This document shows, in pieces, positions 45,240 through 54,799 of a stretch of 64,000 bases of DNA. The DNA is from CAZSLO01 sp964608025. GTDB taxonomy: Bacteria; Chloroflexota; Dehalococcoidia; Lucifugimonadales; CAJWER01. The notes under the pieces were generated by a model. That model was not told the DNA's origin. It saw only the letters and a list, made by a program, of their open reading frames with translations, and did not search any database. Every line of letters starts with the position of its first letter. Within the stretch, counting starts at the first letter, position 1. The stretch is from positions 1 through 64,000 of the forward strand of contig CAZSLO010000021.1 in assembly GCA_964608025.1 (NCBI GenBank), in the 5' to 3' direction. The translations under genes were made by a program, and so were the position numbers.

Positions 45240-46304
45240 ATGGATCGCGATCCAAACTTAAAGGCGACTATTATAGGTTGTGGCGGTCTGGGTCAAGGTA
45301 GGATAAAACAGATATTATCTGATTTTCACAACACCGAAATCAGAGTTGTATCTGAACCCTCAGATGAAGCATACCGTGCTACATCAAGGATATTTGAGTC
45401 CAAGAATCGTGATATACCTCCAAACATCCCAGACCTAGATCATCTACTTGATAAGTACAGCAACGAGTTAGACGTAGCATATATAGTTACCCCACACTCG
45501 CTACATTTTAGTCAAGCCAAAGCTTGTTTAGAATCAGGCCTCGACGTACTAGTTGAAAAACCAATGGTGACGACTGAATACGAAGCTTCGGAACTAATTG
45601 AAACCCGGGACCGAACTGAAAGGTTACTAGTGGTCGGGTTTCAAGGCAGTTTATCTCCACATATCCGAAAAGCAGTCGAAATTATTCGTTCCAAAGATTT
45701 AGGACCCATTAGAAATATCTCTGGAGTCATATGGCAAGACTGGGCACTCCGAACGGAAGGAACCTGGCGTAAAGAACCCGACATTTCCGGTGGAGGATTT
45801 CTTTTTGATACAGGCGCCCATATGTTAAATACCATCTCTGACCTAGCAGGCGAATTATTTACAGACGTTTGGGCTCTTTTCTCCAATCATGGTGGGCCAG
45901 TAGAAGTTGTAGCAGTGATTATGGGTCGTCTAGAGTCGGGAGCGCTAGTTACTATCAATGCCTGTGGCGACACTGTGCCTTCTTGTGCATCGGACATAAG
46001 AGTATTTTGTACTAAGGGAGCATTGAGAACCGGTGCTTGGGGAGAATCGTTAGAAATACTTAGAAAACAAACAGATACTCCAGATCCTACCCGCTGGTGG
46101 TTGACAGGTAGTAACAGGGATACTGGCTGGGAACCAGTAGACGTACCTGCTACCAAAGGAGTATGGGATCAGTTTCTATCCGTACGAGATGGTTCAATTA
46201 CTAATCCTTCCCCACCTGAACTGGGACTACGTATGGCTAAACTTTGGGATGCGATAAAGAAATCCGCAATCAAAGACGGTAGCCCAATACGAATACAACC
46301 CTAG
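45240..46304 (+). CDS. Gfo/Idh/MocA-family oxidoreductase
   Basis: The Rossmann motif IIGCGGLGQGR is followed by the family hallmark VEKPMVTTEYEASELI (around residue 104), whose lysine is catalytic. The C-terminal domain has GTGAHMLN-type sequence (LFDTGAHMLNTISDLAG). The product is 354 residues, close to the family norm. The ThuA-like gene starts 29 bases later on the same strand; both are typical partners in polyol or disaccharide catabolism. Its substrate is unknown. Confidence 0.9.
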   Translation: MDRDPNLKATIIGCGGLGQGRIKQILSDFHNTEIRVVSEPSDEAYRATSRIFESKNRDIPPNIPDLDHLLDKYSNELDVAYIVTPHSLHFSQAKACLESGLDVLVEKPMVTTEYEASELIETRDRTERLLVVGFQGSLSPHIRKAVEIIRSKDLGPIRNISGVIWQDWALRTEGTWRKEPDISGGGFLFDTGAHMLNTISDLAGELFTDVWALFSNHGGPVEVVAVIMGRLESGALVTINACGDTVPSCASDIRVFCTKGALRTGAWGESLEILRKQTDTPDPTRWWLTGSNRDTGWEPVDVPATKGVWDQFLSVRDGSITNPSPPELGLRMAKLWDAIKKSAIKDGSPIRIQP

Positions 46305-46333
46305 AATTTTAGACATGACAAATAGGAGAAAAC

Positions 46334-47086
46334 GTGATCAAGAAGCCTAGAGTAACCGTCTGGAACGAATTCCGACACGAAAAAACCGATGATAAAGTAG
46401 CAAAAATTTATCCGAAAGGAATGCATGCACCTATAATCAAGTACCTTAAAAATGAAGGATTCAGTGTCAAGTTAGCGACATTGGATCAACCAGAGCATGG
46501 TCTAACTGAAGAAATTTTGGCACATACAGACGTACTCACCTGGTGGGGTCATGCAGCTCACCAGGAAGTTGACGACAAGATAGTTGATCGAGTGTATCAA
46601 CGAGTTCTCGATGGAATGGGTCTAATAGTTTTGCATTCAGGCCATTTTTCCAAAATTTTTTCAAAATTGATGGGTACTAGTTGCGGACTTTACTGGCGTA
46701 AAGATGGAGGTCATGAGCGTGTATGGATAGTCAATCCCGGGCACCCTATCGCTTCAGGATTAGGACACTCCTTTGTAATCCCAAATGCAGAAATGTACGG
46801 GGAACCCTTCGATATTCCTGAGCCTGAGACACTAGTTTTTGTCAGTTGGTTTCCTGGGGGAGAAGTGTTCCGAAGCGGTTGTTGCTATTCCCGGGGATTG
46901 GGGAAAATATTTTACTTCCGTCCGGGCGATGAAATTTATCCGATATACCACCAATCTGAAGTATTACAGGTGATTAGGAATTCAATACTGTGGGCAGCAC
47001 CGATTGCCGAAGTGGATCAACAATCCGAAAGAACTACATTTATGGCAATTAACAGAACTCAACCTCTTGAACCACTAACTCCATAA
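46334..47086 (+). CDS. ThuA-like glutamine-amidotransferase-fold protein
   Basis: The product matches the trehalose-utilisation (ThuA) family: VTVWNEFRHEK at the N-terminus, TDVLTWWGHAAHQEV, GLIVLHSGHFSKIFSKLMG and HPIASGLGHSFVIP. The GTG start at 46334 has AGGAG 5 bases upstream. ThuA-type proteins are found with Gfo/Idh dehydrogenases in sugar catabolism, and here two such dehydrogenases flank it. Exact activity is not known. Confidence 0.88.
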   Translation: MIKKPRVTVWNEFRHEKTDDKVAKIYPKGMHAPIIKYLKNEGFSVKLATLDQPEHGLTEEILAHTDVLTWWGHAAHQEVDDKIVDRVYQRVLDGMGLIVLHSGHFSKIFSKLMGTSCGLYWRKDGGHERVWIVNPGHPIASGLGHSFVIPNAEMYGEPFDIPEPETLVFVSWFPGGEVFRSGCCYSRGLGKIFYFRPGDEIYPIYHQSEVLQVIRNSILWAAPIAEVDQQSERTTFMAINRTQPLEPLTP

Positions 47087-47217
47087 ATTCCCGATCTGAC
47101 CCTCCTTAGTATGATTAAGATCAATTTCCTCCAGGTTATTCAGGTCTTAACAAACAAAGAATGGTGTATCCCGTAAATTTATGGTTAGAGAAAACACCTT
47201 TGCATATGGAGAATTAG

Positions 47218-48366
47218 ATGAATAGGAAATTACGTATGGGCATGGTCGGGGGAGGAACCGGTTCCTTCACTGGCCCTGTGCATAGAATAGCAGCCCAGAT
47301 GGACAACAAGATTGAATTGGCCTGCGGGGTTTTCAGCAGTTCTCCAGAAAAATCAAAACTTACTGGTAGAGCCCTCCTGATACCCCATGAACGCGTTTAC
47401 TTTAACTATGAAGAAATGTTCCACAAGGAATCCAAATTACCTCTAGACCAAAGAATAGATTTTGTTTCTATTATCACACCAAATAACCTGCATCATCCCG
47501 TAGCTATGTCAGCCCTAGACCATGGCTTTCATGTACTGTGCGAAAAACCAATGACAACCACCCTTAAAGAAGCCAAAGATCTTGAGCAAAAAGTATCCGA
47601 GTCAAAAAAACTGTTTTGCCTAACACATAATTACACCGGTTATCCAATGGTGAAAGAAGCTAGACGGTTAGTCTTGGAAGACCAACTTGGCAAGTTAAGA
47701 CGAATTGTTGTGGAATATCCCCAAGGCTGGTTATCCAAAACTCTTGAACATCGAGATGATAAACAGATTATCTGGAGGACCAATCCTGAAATTGCAGGAG
47801 CTGCAGGTTGTATGGGTGATTTGGGAACTCATTGTGGAAATCTAGTGGAATACATTACGGGTCTAAGGATCACGGCCGTATCTGCAGATCTCTCTATTTT
47901 TATCGATGGAGGTTCACTAGACGACGATGGAAGCGTTCTATTACGACTTGGAGATTCGGCCAAGGGAATTTTGTGGGCAAGCCAAGTCGCTATCGGACAT
48001 GAAAACAGTCTTAATATACGCATATTTGGGGAAAAAGGTTCTTTAGAATGGAATCAGGAAGAACCCAATACATTGTTAGTCCGTTGGCCTGATAAGCCCA
48101 CGGAAATTAAGAGGACGGCAACAGACTTTTTGGGAAACGAACCGTTTCTGCATACACGTATTCCCGCAGGACATCCGGAAGGGTACTTGGAAGGTTTCGC
48201 TAATATATATAGCGCCTTCGCATCTGATATATGCAGTTATATCATGGACAATAATCAAAATATATCTGGGGATTATCCAAATGTTCATGATGGGGTCACT
48301 ACGATGACTTTGATTAATGCAATATTAGACAGCAATAGCAATAATAATAAATGGGTCCATATATAA
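47218..48366 (+). CDS. Gfo/Idh/MocA-family oxidoreductase
   Basis: The Rossmann signature MGMVGGGTGSFTGPVHR includes an insertion typical of a subgroup that keeps 'GP.HR'. The lysine motif is CEKPMTTTLKEAKDLE. The C-terminal GDLGTHCGNLVEYITG segment carries a catalytic His. The 382-residue protein is encoded 131 bases after the ThuA-like gene. This subgroup resembles enzymes acting on sugar-like polyols, but the substrate is unknown. Confidence 0.9.
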   Translation: MNRKLRMGMVGGGTGSFTGPVHRIAAQMDNKIELACGVFSSSPEKSKLTGRALLIPHERVYFNYEEMFHKESKLPLDQRIDFVSIITPNNLHHPVAMSALDHGFHVLCEKPMTTTLKEAKDLEQKVSESKKLFCLTHNYTGYPMVKEARRLVLEDQLGKLRRIVVEYPQGWLSKTLEHRDDKQIIWRTNPEIAGAAGCMGDLGTHCGNLVEYITGLRITAVSADLSIFIDGGSLDDDGSVLLRLGDSAKGILWASQVAIGHENSLNIRIFGEKGSLEWNQEEPNTLLVRWPDKPTEIKRTATDFLGNEPFLHTRIPAGHPEGYLEGFANIYSAFASDICSYIMDNNQNISGDYPNVHDGVTTMTLINAILDSNSNNNKWVHI

Positions 48367-48610
48367 ACAGTATCCATAACTTAGTTGCCTGGGTTTAAGC
48401 ATTTTCATTGATATTTATCCTTATCCTCAATTTGCACTCTCTATAATGCAGAAATGTACACATGCGATAACTCCATCGAACAAAATCTGTCTTAAGGAAT
48501 AGAAAGCACGGCGTGTTACATTATTAGATATACATCAATATAGTTATCGATTTCCTGAAGAATCTCTATACCATCAGTTGTTTTTACTTGTCCATAGGTT
48601 TCCTACCAAT

Positions 48611-50605
48611 ATGAATCGTTGGATACTCGTCACCCTGTTTTTAGCAATTATTGGGATTGCAGGTGTTTACTATCATCGGCTTTTCGAACCATCAGAAATA
48701 CAGGAAGTGATGGTCGAAGGATGGTCTACTAACCCGGGGCTCTCTACCACACTTCTAGATGTGACGTTTTTGGATGACATGATAGGCTGGGCGGTAGGAA
48801 CAAACGGCGCGATCCTTAAATCAATTAACGGGGGACAGTCTTGGTCCAGTCAAGATAGCGGGACCACGAATACCCTACACTCTATTGATCTCATCAACGC
48901 TAGTTCAGGTTGGATAGTAGGAGACAAGGGCACCGCTCTAAAGACGTCAGACGGAGGAAATACTTGGGATTTTATCCCCCTAGGAACCAGTTCGTCATTA
49001 AGGGACGTCACATTTATCGATGAGAAAGCTGGTTGGATAGTAGATTTTCAAGGACGTGTGATCACTACCACTAATAGCGGTTCCACTTGGTCAACAGCCT
49101 TAACAAATGCTTCTTCCTTGGAATCCGTGGAATTCGTAGATGACCTAAACGGATGGGCGACCGGAGACCGAGGTACTATCGCCAAAACCACAGACGGCGG
49201 ATCGACTTGGATAACCAGTTCATTCGGTCGCAACATGATATTCGACACAAGTTTCTACGATATGGAAACGGGATGGAGTGTTGGAAGCAACGGATCTATT
49301 TTCAGCACGGTAGATGGAGGAATAACTTGGAATATTCAATCAATTAACACAAATAAATATCTCCTCGGCGTCGATTTCATAGACAGAACAACCGGGTGGG
49401 CAGTAGGGGGAGAAGGGGTTATTCTAAACACTACGAATGGTGGCACAACCTGGGTACCCCAATCCAGTGGACTAACTACTTCTTTGATAGCGATAGATTC
49501 TATAGATGAAAAACGAGCAATCGCCGTTGGCACAAACGGAGTAATTATCACGACCGACGATGGTGGTGAGATTTGGCATAAAACACGGGATACCACATCC
49601 CTATACGATCTTCATTTTATTGACGCTTTAAACGGTTGGGCTGTCGGAACATTCGGACTTGTTATTCGAACAAGAGATGGAGGTAATTCATATGAACGAT
49701 TACATCCTGATGTAGAAACTCACCTTTATGGAGTCAAGTTCCTTGACGCGCAAACAGGTTGGGTCGTTGGTACGGAAGGCAAGATACTACGTACAGATGA
49801 TGGTGGGGATACCTGGATTGTTCAACCTAGTGGCACAAGCGAAGTAATCAAAACAATAGAATTCGTCGATACAGCTAACGGTTGGGCTGCTGGCGAATCT
49901 GGAATCATCCTTCAAACAACTAACGGCGGAACTGACTGGTCTACCAAACTCCAAGACGACTCGCAAAATATGGTAGTTGCAGGAACTATCTTTGACACAG
50001 AATTCTTGGATGCAAAAACTGGTTGGCTAGTCGGTTCACAAGGGACCATATTCTTAACAACCAGTGGCGGTGATGCTTGGATGAAAGCTGCCAGCGGAAC
50101 TACTCACAACCTTTACGATGCCGGATTCATTAACTCAAATGATGGATGGGCCGTTGGTGCTAACGGTACCATATTATTTACAAATGACGGGGGACGATCT
50201 TGGAATGATCAAAGGAATTCAGCCAGGCAAACATTGAAGGGAATAGGCTTCGCAAACTCTAAAAGAGCCTGGGTGGTTGGGCATGACGGAACAATTTTAA
50301 CTACTAATAATGGTGGTCGTATCTGGTTCACAGAGGATGTTGGCACTTCCCAAAATATTAACAAGATCCAGGTAATAGACGAGACGGCTGCATTTGCAGT
50401 CGGAAATCTGGGCCTATTTCTATCCTACAATGGACGTCCAGAAGTGTCCCTAGGAATCAATCTTTGGGCCATTGCCGGATTGTTTGCCACGGTGGCAGGA
50501 AGTATTTTTTTGTGGAGACGATATCTGATCACACCTTCCGATCGTATCCGCAGCAAATCTTACAAAAGGTCTGGTTCTTGGCGAAGTGGGTGGGAACATA
50601 GATAG
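48611..50605 (+). CDS. Ycf48-like 13-repeat beta-propeller membrane protein
   Basis: The start was placed at the ATG 48611 (NRWILVTLFLAIIGIAGVYY) because the frame otherwise begins with a TTG at 48578 lacking a ribosome site. An N-terminal helix (residues 3-20) and a C-terminal helix (WAIAGLFATVAGSIFLW, near 630-645) flank a long row of repeats of about 42 residues. Each repeat has GWAVG.NG.I..T.DGG..W; I count 13 Asp-box-like turns. The repeat is that of Ycf48/HCF136, a photosystem II assembly factor, but similar proteins occur in non-phototrophs. It probably forms one or two propellers outside the cytoplasmic membrane. Function is unknown here. Confidence 0.87.
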   Translation: MNRWILVTLFLAIIGIAGVYYHRLFEPSEIQEVMVEGWSTNPGLSTTLLDVTFLDDMIGWAVGTNGAILKSINGGQSWSSQDSGTTNTLHSIDLINASSGWIVGDKGTALKTSDGGNTWDFIPLGTSSSLRDVTFIDEKAGWIVDFQGRVITTTNSGSTWSTALTNASSLESVEFVDDLNGWATGDRGTIAKTTDGGSTWITSSFGRNMIFDTSFYDMETGWSVGSNGSIFSTVDGGITWNIQSINTNKYLLGVDFIDRTTGWAVGGEGVILNTTNGGTTWVPQSSGLTTSLIAIDSIDEKRAIAVGTNGVIITTDDGGEIWHKTRDTTSLYDLHFIDALNGWAVGTFGLVIRTRDGGNSYERLHPDVETHLYGVKFLDAQTGWVVGTEGKILRTDDGGDTWIVQPSGTSEVIKTIEFVDTANGWAAGESGIILQTTNGGTDWSTKLQDDSQNMVVAGTIFDTEFLDAKTGWLVGSQGTIFLTTSGGDAWMKAASGTTHNLYDAGFINSNDGWAVGANGTILFTNDGGRSWNDQRNSARQTLKGIGFANSKRAWVVGHDGTILTTNNGGRIWFTEDVGTSQNINKIQVIDETAAFAVGNLGLFLSYNGRPEVSLGINLWAIAGLFATVAGSIFLWRRYLITPSDRIRSKSYKRSGSWRSGWEHR

Positions 50606-50957
50606 CTTTATAAATCCGGTTGGCTAAAGATGTTCCTTCAAGTCAATTCCAATTGACCACCCGCTTGGTAAAATAGACTCTACTTTCACCGCTACACAGG
50701 TAAATTCAGAAGATTCGTTCCATCTATTGCGCCCAAGATGGTAGTACTGGTACAAATTACCCAGCCAGAATCGTTACATACACAAAAATCGCCTATTGAT
50801 GCTGTGATGAATAGGAAGTTCCCTTTATCAAAATAGTTAATTAGAGCTCTATGAATACCCTAGGAACCCTATTCAACTAAGATAATTCTAGACAAATTGG
50901 CCGCGAAATAGTTCCCGGTTCCGAAACTATACGTAGATATTTCCAGGAGAAAAACTA
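50606..50957. other. Intergenic region with no recognised feature
   Basis: This 352-base gap lies between the Ycf48-like gene and a Gfo/Idh gene. No convincing promoter, terminator, RNA gene or small ORF was seen. Confidence 0.3.
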
Positions 50958-52022
50958 GTGAAGAAATACCGAGTAGCAATCGTGGGTCTTGGGCGCATAG
51001 GAAGTACTTTAGACATGTCCATAGCCAATGCCTGTAAAGCCTCAGACCGGCTCGAACTCGTCGCCGGTGCAGACATACTTCCCGAACGAAGAGAGGCATT
51101 TAAGACTACATGGGGAATCGATGCTATTTACGAAGATTACGGACAAATGATCGCAAAAGAAAGCCCGGATCTTTTGGCCGTATGCACTACTGCAACGGGT
51201 TTACCCAAGCCTGGAAACATGGCCCCCACCCGTGATTTCAGAGACGACTCCCATTCCGAAGTGACCATACATGCTTCAAACGCAGGAGTCCCGATGCTCT
51301 ATGTAGAGAAAGCCATCGCCTGTTCAGCTAACGCTGCAGATGGAATTCGGGATGCATGTAACAAAAATGGCACGCTGGTGAATACAGGTACCCTGATGCG
51401 ATTTGATGACCGATTCAATCTAGTCAAAGATGCTATCGCAAGAGGTGACATAGGCGAACCTACCCATGCGATAGCCTACACAAGATCAAATACGCTCATG
51501 CACATGCATATCCACTCCATGGATACACTTTCGTATCTTCTAGGGGATCCAGGCATTGTCTCAGTTAGAGGTGAATTGCTTCCTCGAGACATAAAACTTC
51601 AAGACAATCGGTTAGATGAAGACCCACGCTCGAACTACCATATCCGTTTCGGAAACGGAGTAGAGGCATGGGCAATACCTGCCGGTCCCCGTGACTTTGA
51701 GATCATCGGTACGGAGGGTTCAATCCGATCGTTGAACCAGGGTACTGGTGCAATATCGAGGGCACCCGAGCAACTTGAGCCACGGGATCCCCACTGGTTT
51801 GAAACTCTCATCCCTGAATACCCGAAACAGGAAGCAACTTTAACCTGTCTTGAAGACCTGCTACATGCCCATGAAACCAACAATACCCCTAGAGGCGGTC
51901 CTATAGAAGTTACCCACAACTTGACAGAAGCGTGTTTGGCAGTTGCTGAAAGTCACCGACAAGGTGGACTATGGATCGACCTCCCAATGGAAAATCGGGA
52001 CTTATACGTTTTCCACGTCTAA
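50958..52022 (+). CDS. Gfo/Idh/MocA-family oxidoreductase
   Basis: The Rossmann motif is VAIVGLGRIGSTLD, and the catalytic-lysine segment is MLYVEKAIACSANAAD (about residue 116), a variant of the usual EKP. The C-terminal domain includes HIHSMDTLSYLLGD, which provides the conserved His. The GTG start has AGGAG 9 bases upstream. It lies 70 bases before two tandem sialidase-like genes, so it may oxidise a sugar they release. The substrate is unknown. Confidence 0.88.
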   Translation: MKKYRVAIVGLGRIGSTLDMSIANACKASDRLELVAGADILPERREAFKTTWGIDAIYEDYGQMIAKESPDLLAVCTTATGLPKPGNMAPTRDFRDDSHSEVTIHASNAGVPMLYVEKAIACSANAADGIRDACNKNGTLVNTGTLMRFDDRFNLVKDAIARGDIGEPTHAIAYTRSNTLMHMHIHSMDTLSYLLGDPGIVSVRGELLPRDIKLQDNRLDEDPRSNYHIRFGNGVEAWAIPAGPRDFEIIGTEGSIRSLNQGTGAISRAPEQLEPRDPHWFETLIPEYPKQEATLTCLEDLLHAHETNNTPRGGPIEVTHNLTEACLAVAESHRQGGLWIDLPMENRDLYVFHV

Positions 52023-52092
52023 ATTTGTGGGGCACAAATCTATCTGATATATCTAATAATCAAATGCCACTCTAGAAATAGGGGATAGCCTC

Positions 52093-53220
52093 ATGGAACA
52101 TATCGTCCTTCACAAGAATTCCGAGTACCATAGCGCCTTTCCACATATCATACGTCTACAAAACAACGAGCTGGTATGCATCTTTCGCCAAGCAATACTG
52201 AGGAAAGGATATGTAGGGGCTGAAGCTCATGATTCACCGCTTGCTCATTATCATCTCGATCCAGAATCACGTATCGCTCTAGTCAGGTCTACGGATGGAG
52301 GCATCAGTTGGGACCCGGGAAGCCTTGTCATAGTAGATGAATCGGATGGCAATCAGGACCTGAACATGGGCATGATTAGTCAACTATCTTCCGGCGAATT
52401 ACTTGTAAACAACCACAACTGGTACACCGGTCTTTCAGAGAATCAAGGAGCTGAACTCGCCGGCAGCCGTTCCCATCTACCTCGTCCTGAAACTTCACCC
52501 TATTCGAGAAAGTGGTTTGGAGAAATCTATTACGACAGCGCCTATCTTCTCCGGTCTAAGGACGATGGTAGAACCTGGAGTAAGCGAGAGCCATTTAGCA
52601 TAGGGCCGTACAAATTTTTTACTCATACTGGGAAAGATGGTGCAATCTGTATGCCAGACGATTCGCTATTACTTCCATTAAGTGGTCGAACAAACCAGGA
52701 CCAGCCGGGTCCCATGTTCGTCGTACGCTCCTATGACAACGGTTTTACCTGGAACAACCCATCAATGGTTGCATACGATCCAGACGGGAAAATCAGTTTC
52801 GGAGAACCTTCTCTTCTACGTCAATCGACCGGCCGACTCCTAGTGATGATGCGAACTAATGATTACCTTTACCAAGCGTATTCCACCGACGACGGATGGA
52901 CATGGCAAGACTTGAAGCGATCCCCTATTTGGGGATTCCCTGCGCATTGCATCGAATTACAAAGCGGCCGCATCCTATGCGTCTACGGGTATCGCAGAGA
53001 ACCCTACGGTGTTCGAGCTACATTTAGCAATGATGGGGGTGAGACTTGGGATATCAACCACGAGGTCATTATCCGTAATGATGGACAACATCGTGACCTT
53101 GGCTATCCGGCATCAATCCAGCTGGATGACGGAAATATCCTCACAATCTACTATTTCCATGACGAAGATGGTATTCGTTATATAGGTGGGACCATATGGT
53201 CGGAGGAAGAAGCCGGTTAA
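52093..53220 (+). CDS. Sialidase-like (BNR/Asp-box) beta-propeller protein
   Basis: The 375-residue protein has five Asp-box turns: STDGGISWD, SKDDGRTWS, SYDNGFTWN, STDDGWTWQ and SNDGGETWD. The opening FPHIIRLQNNELVCIFRQA corresponds to the RIP-type arginine strand of exo-sialidases; later Arg residues in the propeller could complete a triad. There is no signal peptide and no lipobox, so the protein should be cytoplasmic. Sugar specificity cannot be inferred. The next gene, 53354-54490, is a close paralogue with the same plan. Confidence 0.9.
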   Translation: MEHIVLHKNSEYHSAFPHIIRLQNNELVCIFRQAILRKGYVGAEAHDSPLAHYHLDPESRIALVRSTDGGISWDPGSLVIVDESDGNQDLNMGMISQLSSGELLVNNHNWYTGLSENQGAELAGSRSHLPRPETSPYSRKWFGEIYYDSAYLLRSKDDGRTWSKREPFSIGPYKFFTHTGKDGAICMPDDSLLLPLSGRTNQDQPGPMFVVRSYDNGFTWNNPSMVAYDPDGKISFGEPSLLRQSTGRLLVMMRTNDYLYQAYSTDDGWTWQDLKRSPIWGFPAHCIELQSGRILCVYGYRREPYGVRATFSNDGGETWDINHEVIIRNDGQHRDLGYPASIQLDDGNILTIYYFHDEDGIRYIGGTIWSEEEAG

Positions 53221-53279
53221 ACCCCTAAATACTGATCCTAATGCTGGCCATACACTACAGCGTGCTCATAAAAGTGCAG

Positions 53280-53318
53280 CAATGTCTGGATAACAACATC
53301 TCTGTTAACCAGACATTG
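53280..53318. repeat. Long hairpin between tandem sialidase-like genes
   Basis: CAATGTCTGG (53280-53289) pairs perfectly with CCAGACATTG (53309-53318). Inside it, TAACA (53291-53295) pairs with TGTTA (53303-53307), after a single A/A mismatch, leaving a 7-base loop. No T-tract follows, so it is better seen as an mRNA structure or an operator than as a clean terminator. Confidence 0.65.
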
Positions 53319-53353
53319 TTAGACAAAACCAGTAAAGCCTAGAAAGGACAGGA

Positions 53354-54490
53354 ATGGACTTCGAACACATTGTTATCCACAAAGAAATGGAATGGCATTC
53401 TGCATTTCCAGAAATTATTAGGCTCCAAAACGAGGATCTAGTAACAATATTTCGTCAGGCACCTGTAAGACCAGGACCAGGCGTTCACGGTGAGCGTAAC
53501 GCGAAAGTTACACACTTCCACCAGGATCCTAACTCGCGAATCGTATTGGTTCGTTCTACTGACGGCGGCCTCAACTGGGACTCGGATTCCAAAATAATCA
53601 TCGATGAATCTGACGGCACCCAAGACCTCAATCTAGCGATGATTTCGCAGGTTTCATCTGGAGAATTGATAGTCAATAACTTGCGACTTTTTGCATATGT
53701 TGATCAACAACGAAAATCAACTTTGTCAGGGAAGCGGCAAATAATGCCAGACCGTCCAGCTAGGACATTCGACAGCATGGCCTACGATAGTCTGTATATG
53801 ACCCGGTCTATCGATAATGGCATGACATGGACCAAGTCAACTCCATTTGGTATAGCAACCATGGATTTCTGGACTCATACAGGCCAAACCGGAGTTGTTG
53901 AATTACCCGATGGGACCTGGCTATTGCCGTTCCACGGCCATGGGCCAGGGGACATCCCCAATGACAACAATGACCGTATCTTCATTGCCCGGTCTACTGA
54001 TCAAGGAAAATCATGGGGCAACCCATCGGTGGTTCTACACGACCCAAACGGGCTCGTAGCTTTCCACGAACCTCCAATGATTAGATTAAAAAACGGAAGA
54101 TTGCTGATTATTACTCGCACCAGTGGTGCCGACGATCATTTTTATCAGGCATACTCTGATGACGACGGCTGGACGTGGCAAGGACTACAAAGAACACCAG
54201 TTATCGGAGTTCCTAGCCATCTACTCGAACTACAAGACAATCGAATCTTATGTACCTACGGATACCGGCATCCTCCTTTTGGTATCAAAGCTTGCTTTTC
54301 TTACGATGGTGGAACCACATGGGACGTTGAAAACGAGATCAACATACGTAAAGACGGAATGCATGTTGATCTTGGATACCCTGCTTCAATCCAACTTCTG
54401 GATAACCGTATTCTTTCGACCTACTATTTTCACGGAGAAGACGGTATACGCTACATAGCAGGCAGCATCTGGTCTGCAAACGAAACTTAG
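53354..54490 (+). CDS. Sialidase-like (BNR/Asp-box) beta-propeller protein (paralogue)
   Basis: The 378-residue product repeats the layout of its neighbour: FPEIIRLQNEDLVTIFRQA, then Asp-box turns STDGGLNWD, SIDNGMTWT, STDQGKSWG, SDDDGWTWQ and SYDGGTTWD. The C-terminal LGYPASIQL...TYYFHGEDGIRYI ending is shared as well. The identity between the pair is moderate, so the duplication is old or followed by divergence in specificity. No signal peptide is present. AAAGGA lies a few bases before the ATG. The hairpin at 53280-53318 separates the two genes. Confidence 0.9.
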   Translation: MDFEHIVIHKEMEWHSAFPEIIRLQNEDLVTIFRQAPVRPGPGVHGERNAKVTHFHQDPNSRIVLVRSTDGGLNWDSDSKIIIDESDGTQDLNLAMISQVSSGELIVNNLRLFAYVDQQRKSTLSGKRQIMPDRPARTFDSMAYDSLYMTRSIDNGMTWTKSTPFGIATMDFWTHTGQTGVVELPDGTWLLPFHGHGPGDIPNDNNDRIFIARSTDQGKSWGNPSVVLHDPNGLVAFHEPPMIRLKNGRLLIITRTSGADDHFYQAYSDDDGWTWQGLQRTPVIGVPSHLLELQDNRILCTYGYRHPPFGIKACFSYDGGTTWDVENEINIRKDGMHVDLGYPASIQLLDNRILSTYYFHGEDGIRYIAGSIWSANET

Positions 54491-54799
54491 AGATAATAAC
54501 TTACATTTCGATATCTACTGTCGGCGAATTTATTTGGAGTTGTGCCAAATATACAGAACCAAAAACAAATGGGCAGGGAATGATTTCTCTATATTGTCAG
54601 CCTTGATTTCCACGAGACTTACTATTAAGAAAAAAACGCTTTTAACTAAACCATTCTTTGGCCTTTAATCTACCTTCCTAATCCTTTCTGCCTGATGGAT
54701 ACTCTAAATGACATTTGTTTAGTTAGATCCTACAGAATTTTGTGAGATAGTGTCCCATGCTATACTTCGGGCTCGGATTACTTTGCAGGAGGTATTCGC
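54491..54799. other. Intergenic region before the SDR gene
   Basis: This 309-base gap carries the extended -10 promoter at 54758-54766 near its right end. Nothing else was recognised in it. Confidence 0.3.
54740..54766 (+). promoter_or_regulatory. Candidate extended -10 promoter of the SDR-enolase genes
   Basis: TGC-TATACT (54758-54766) is an extended -10 element (5/6 to TATAAT with the upstream TG). TTGTGA (54740-54745) is a partial -35, 15 bases upstream. Transcription would start about 27 bases before the TTG start codon. Confidence 0.45.
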
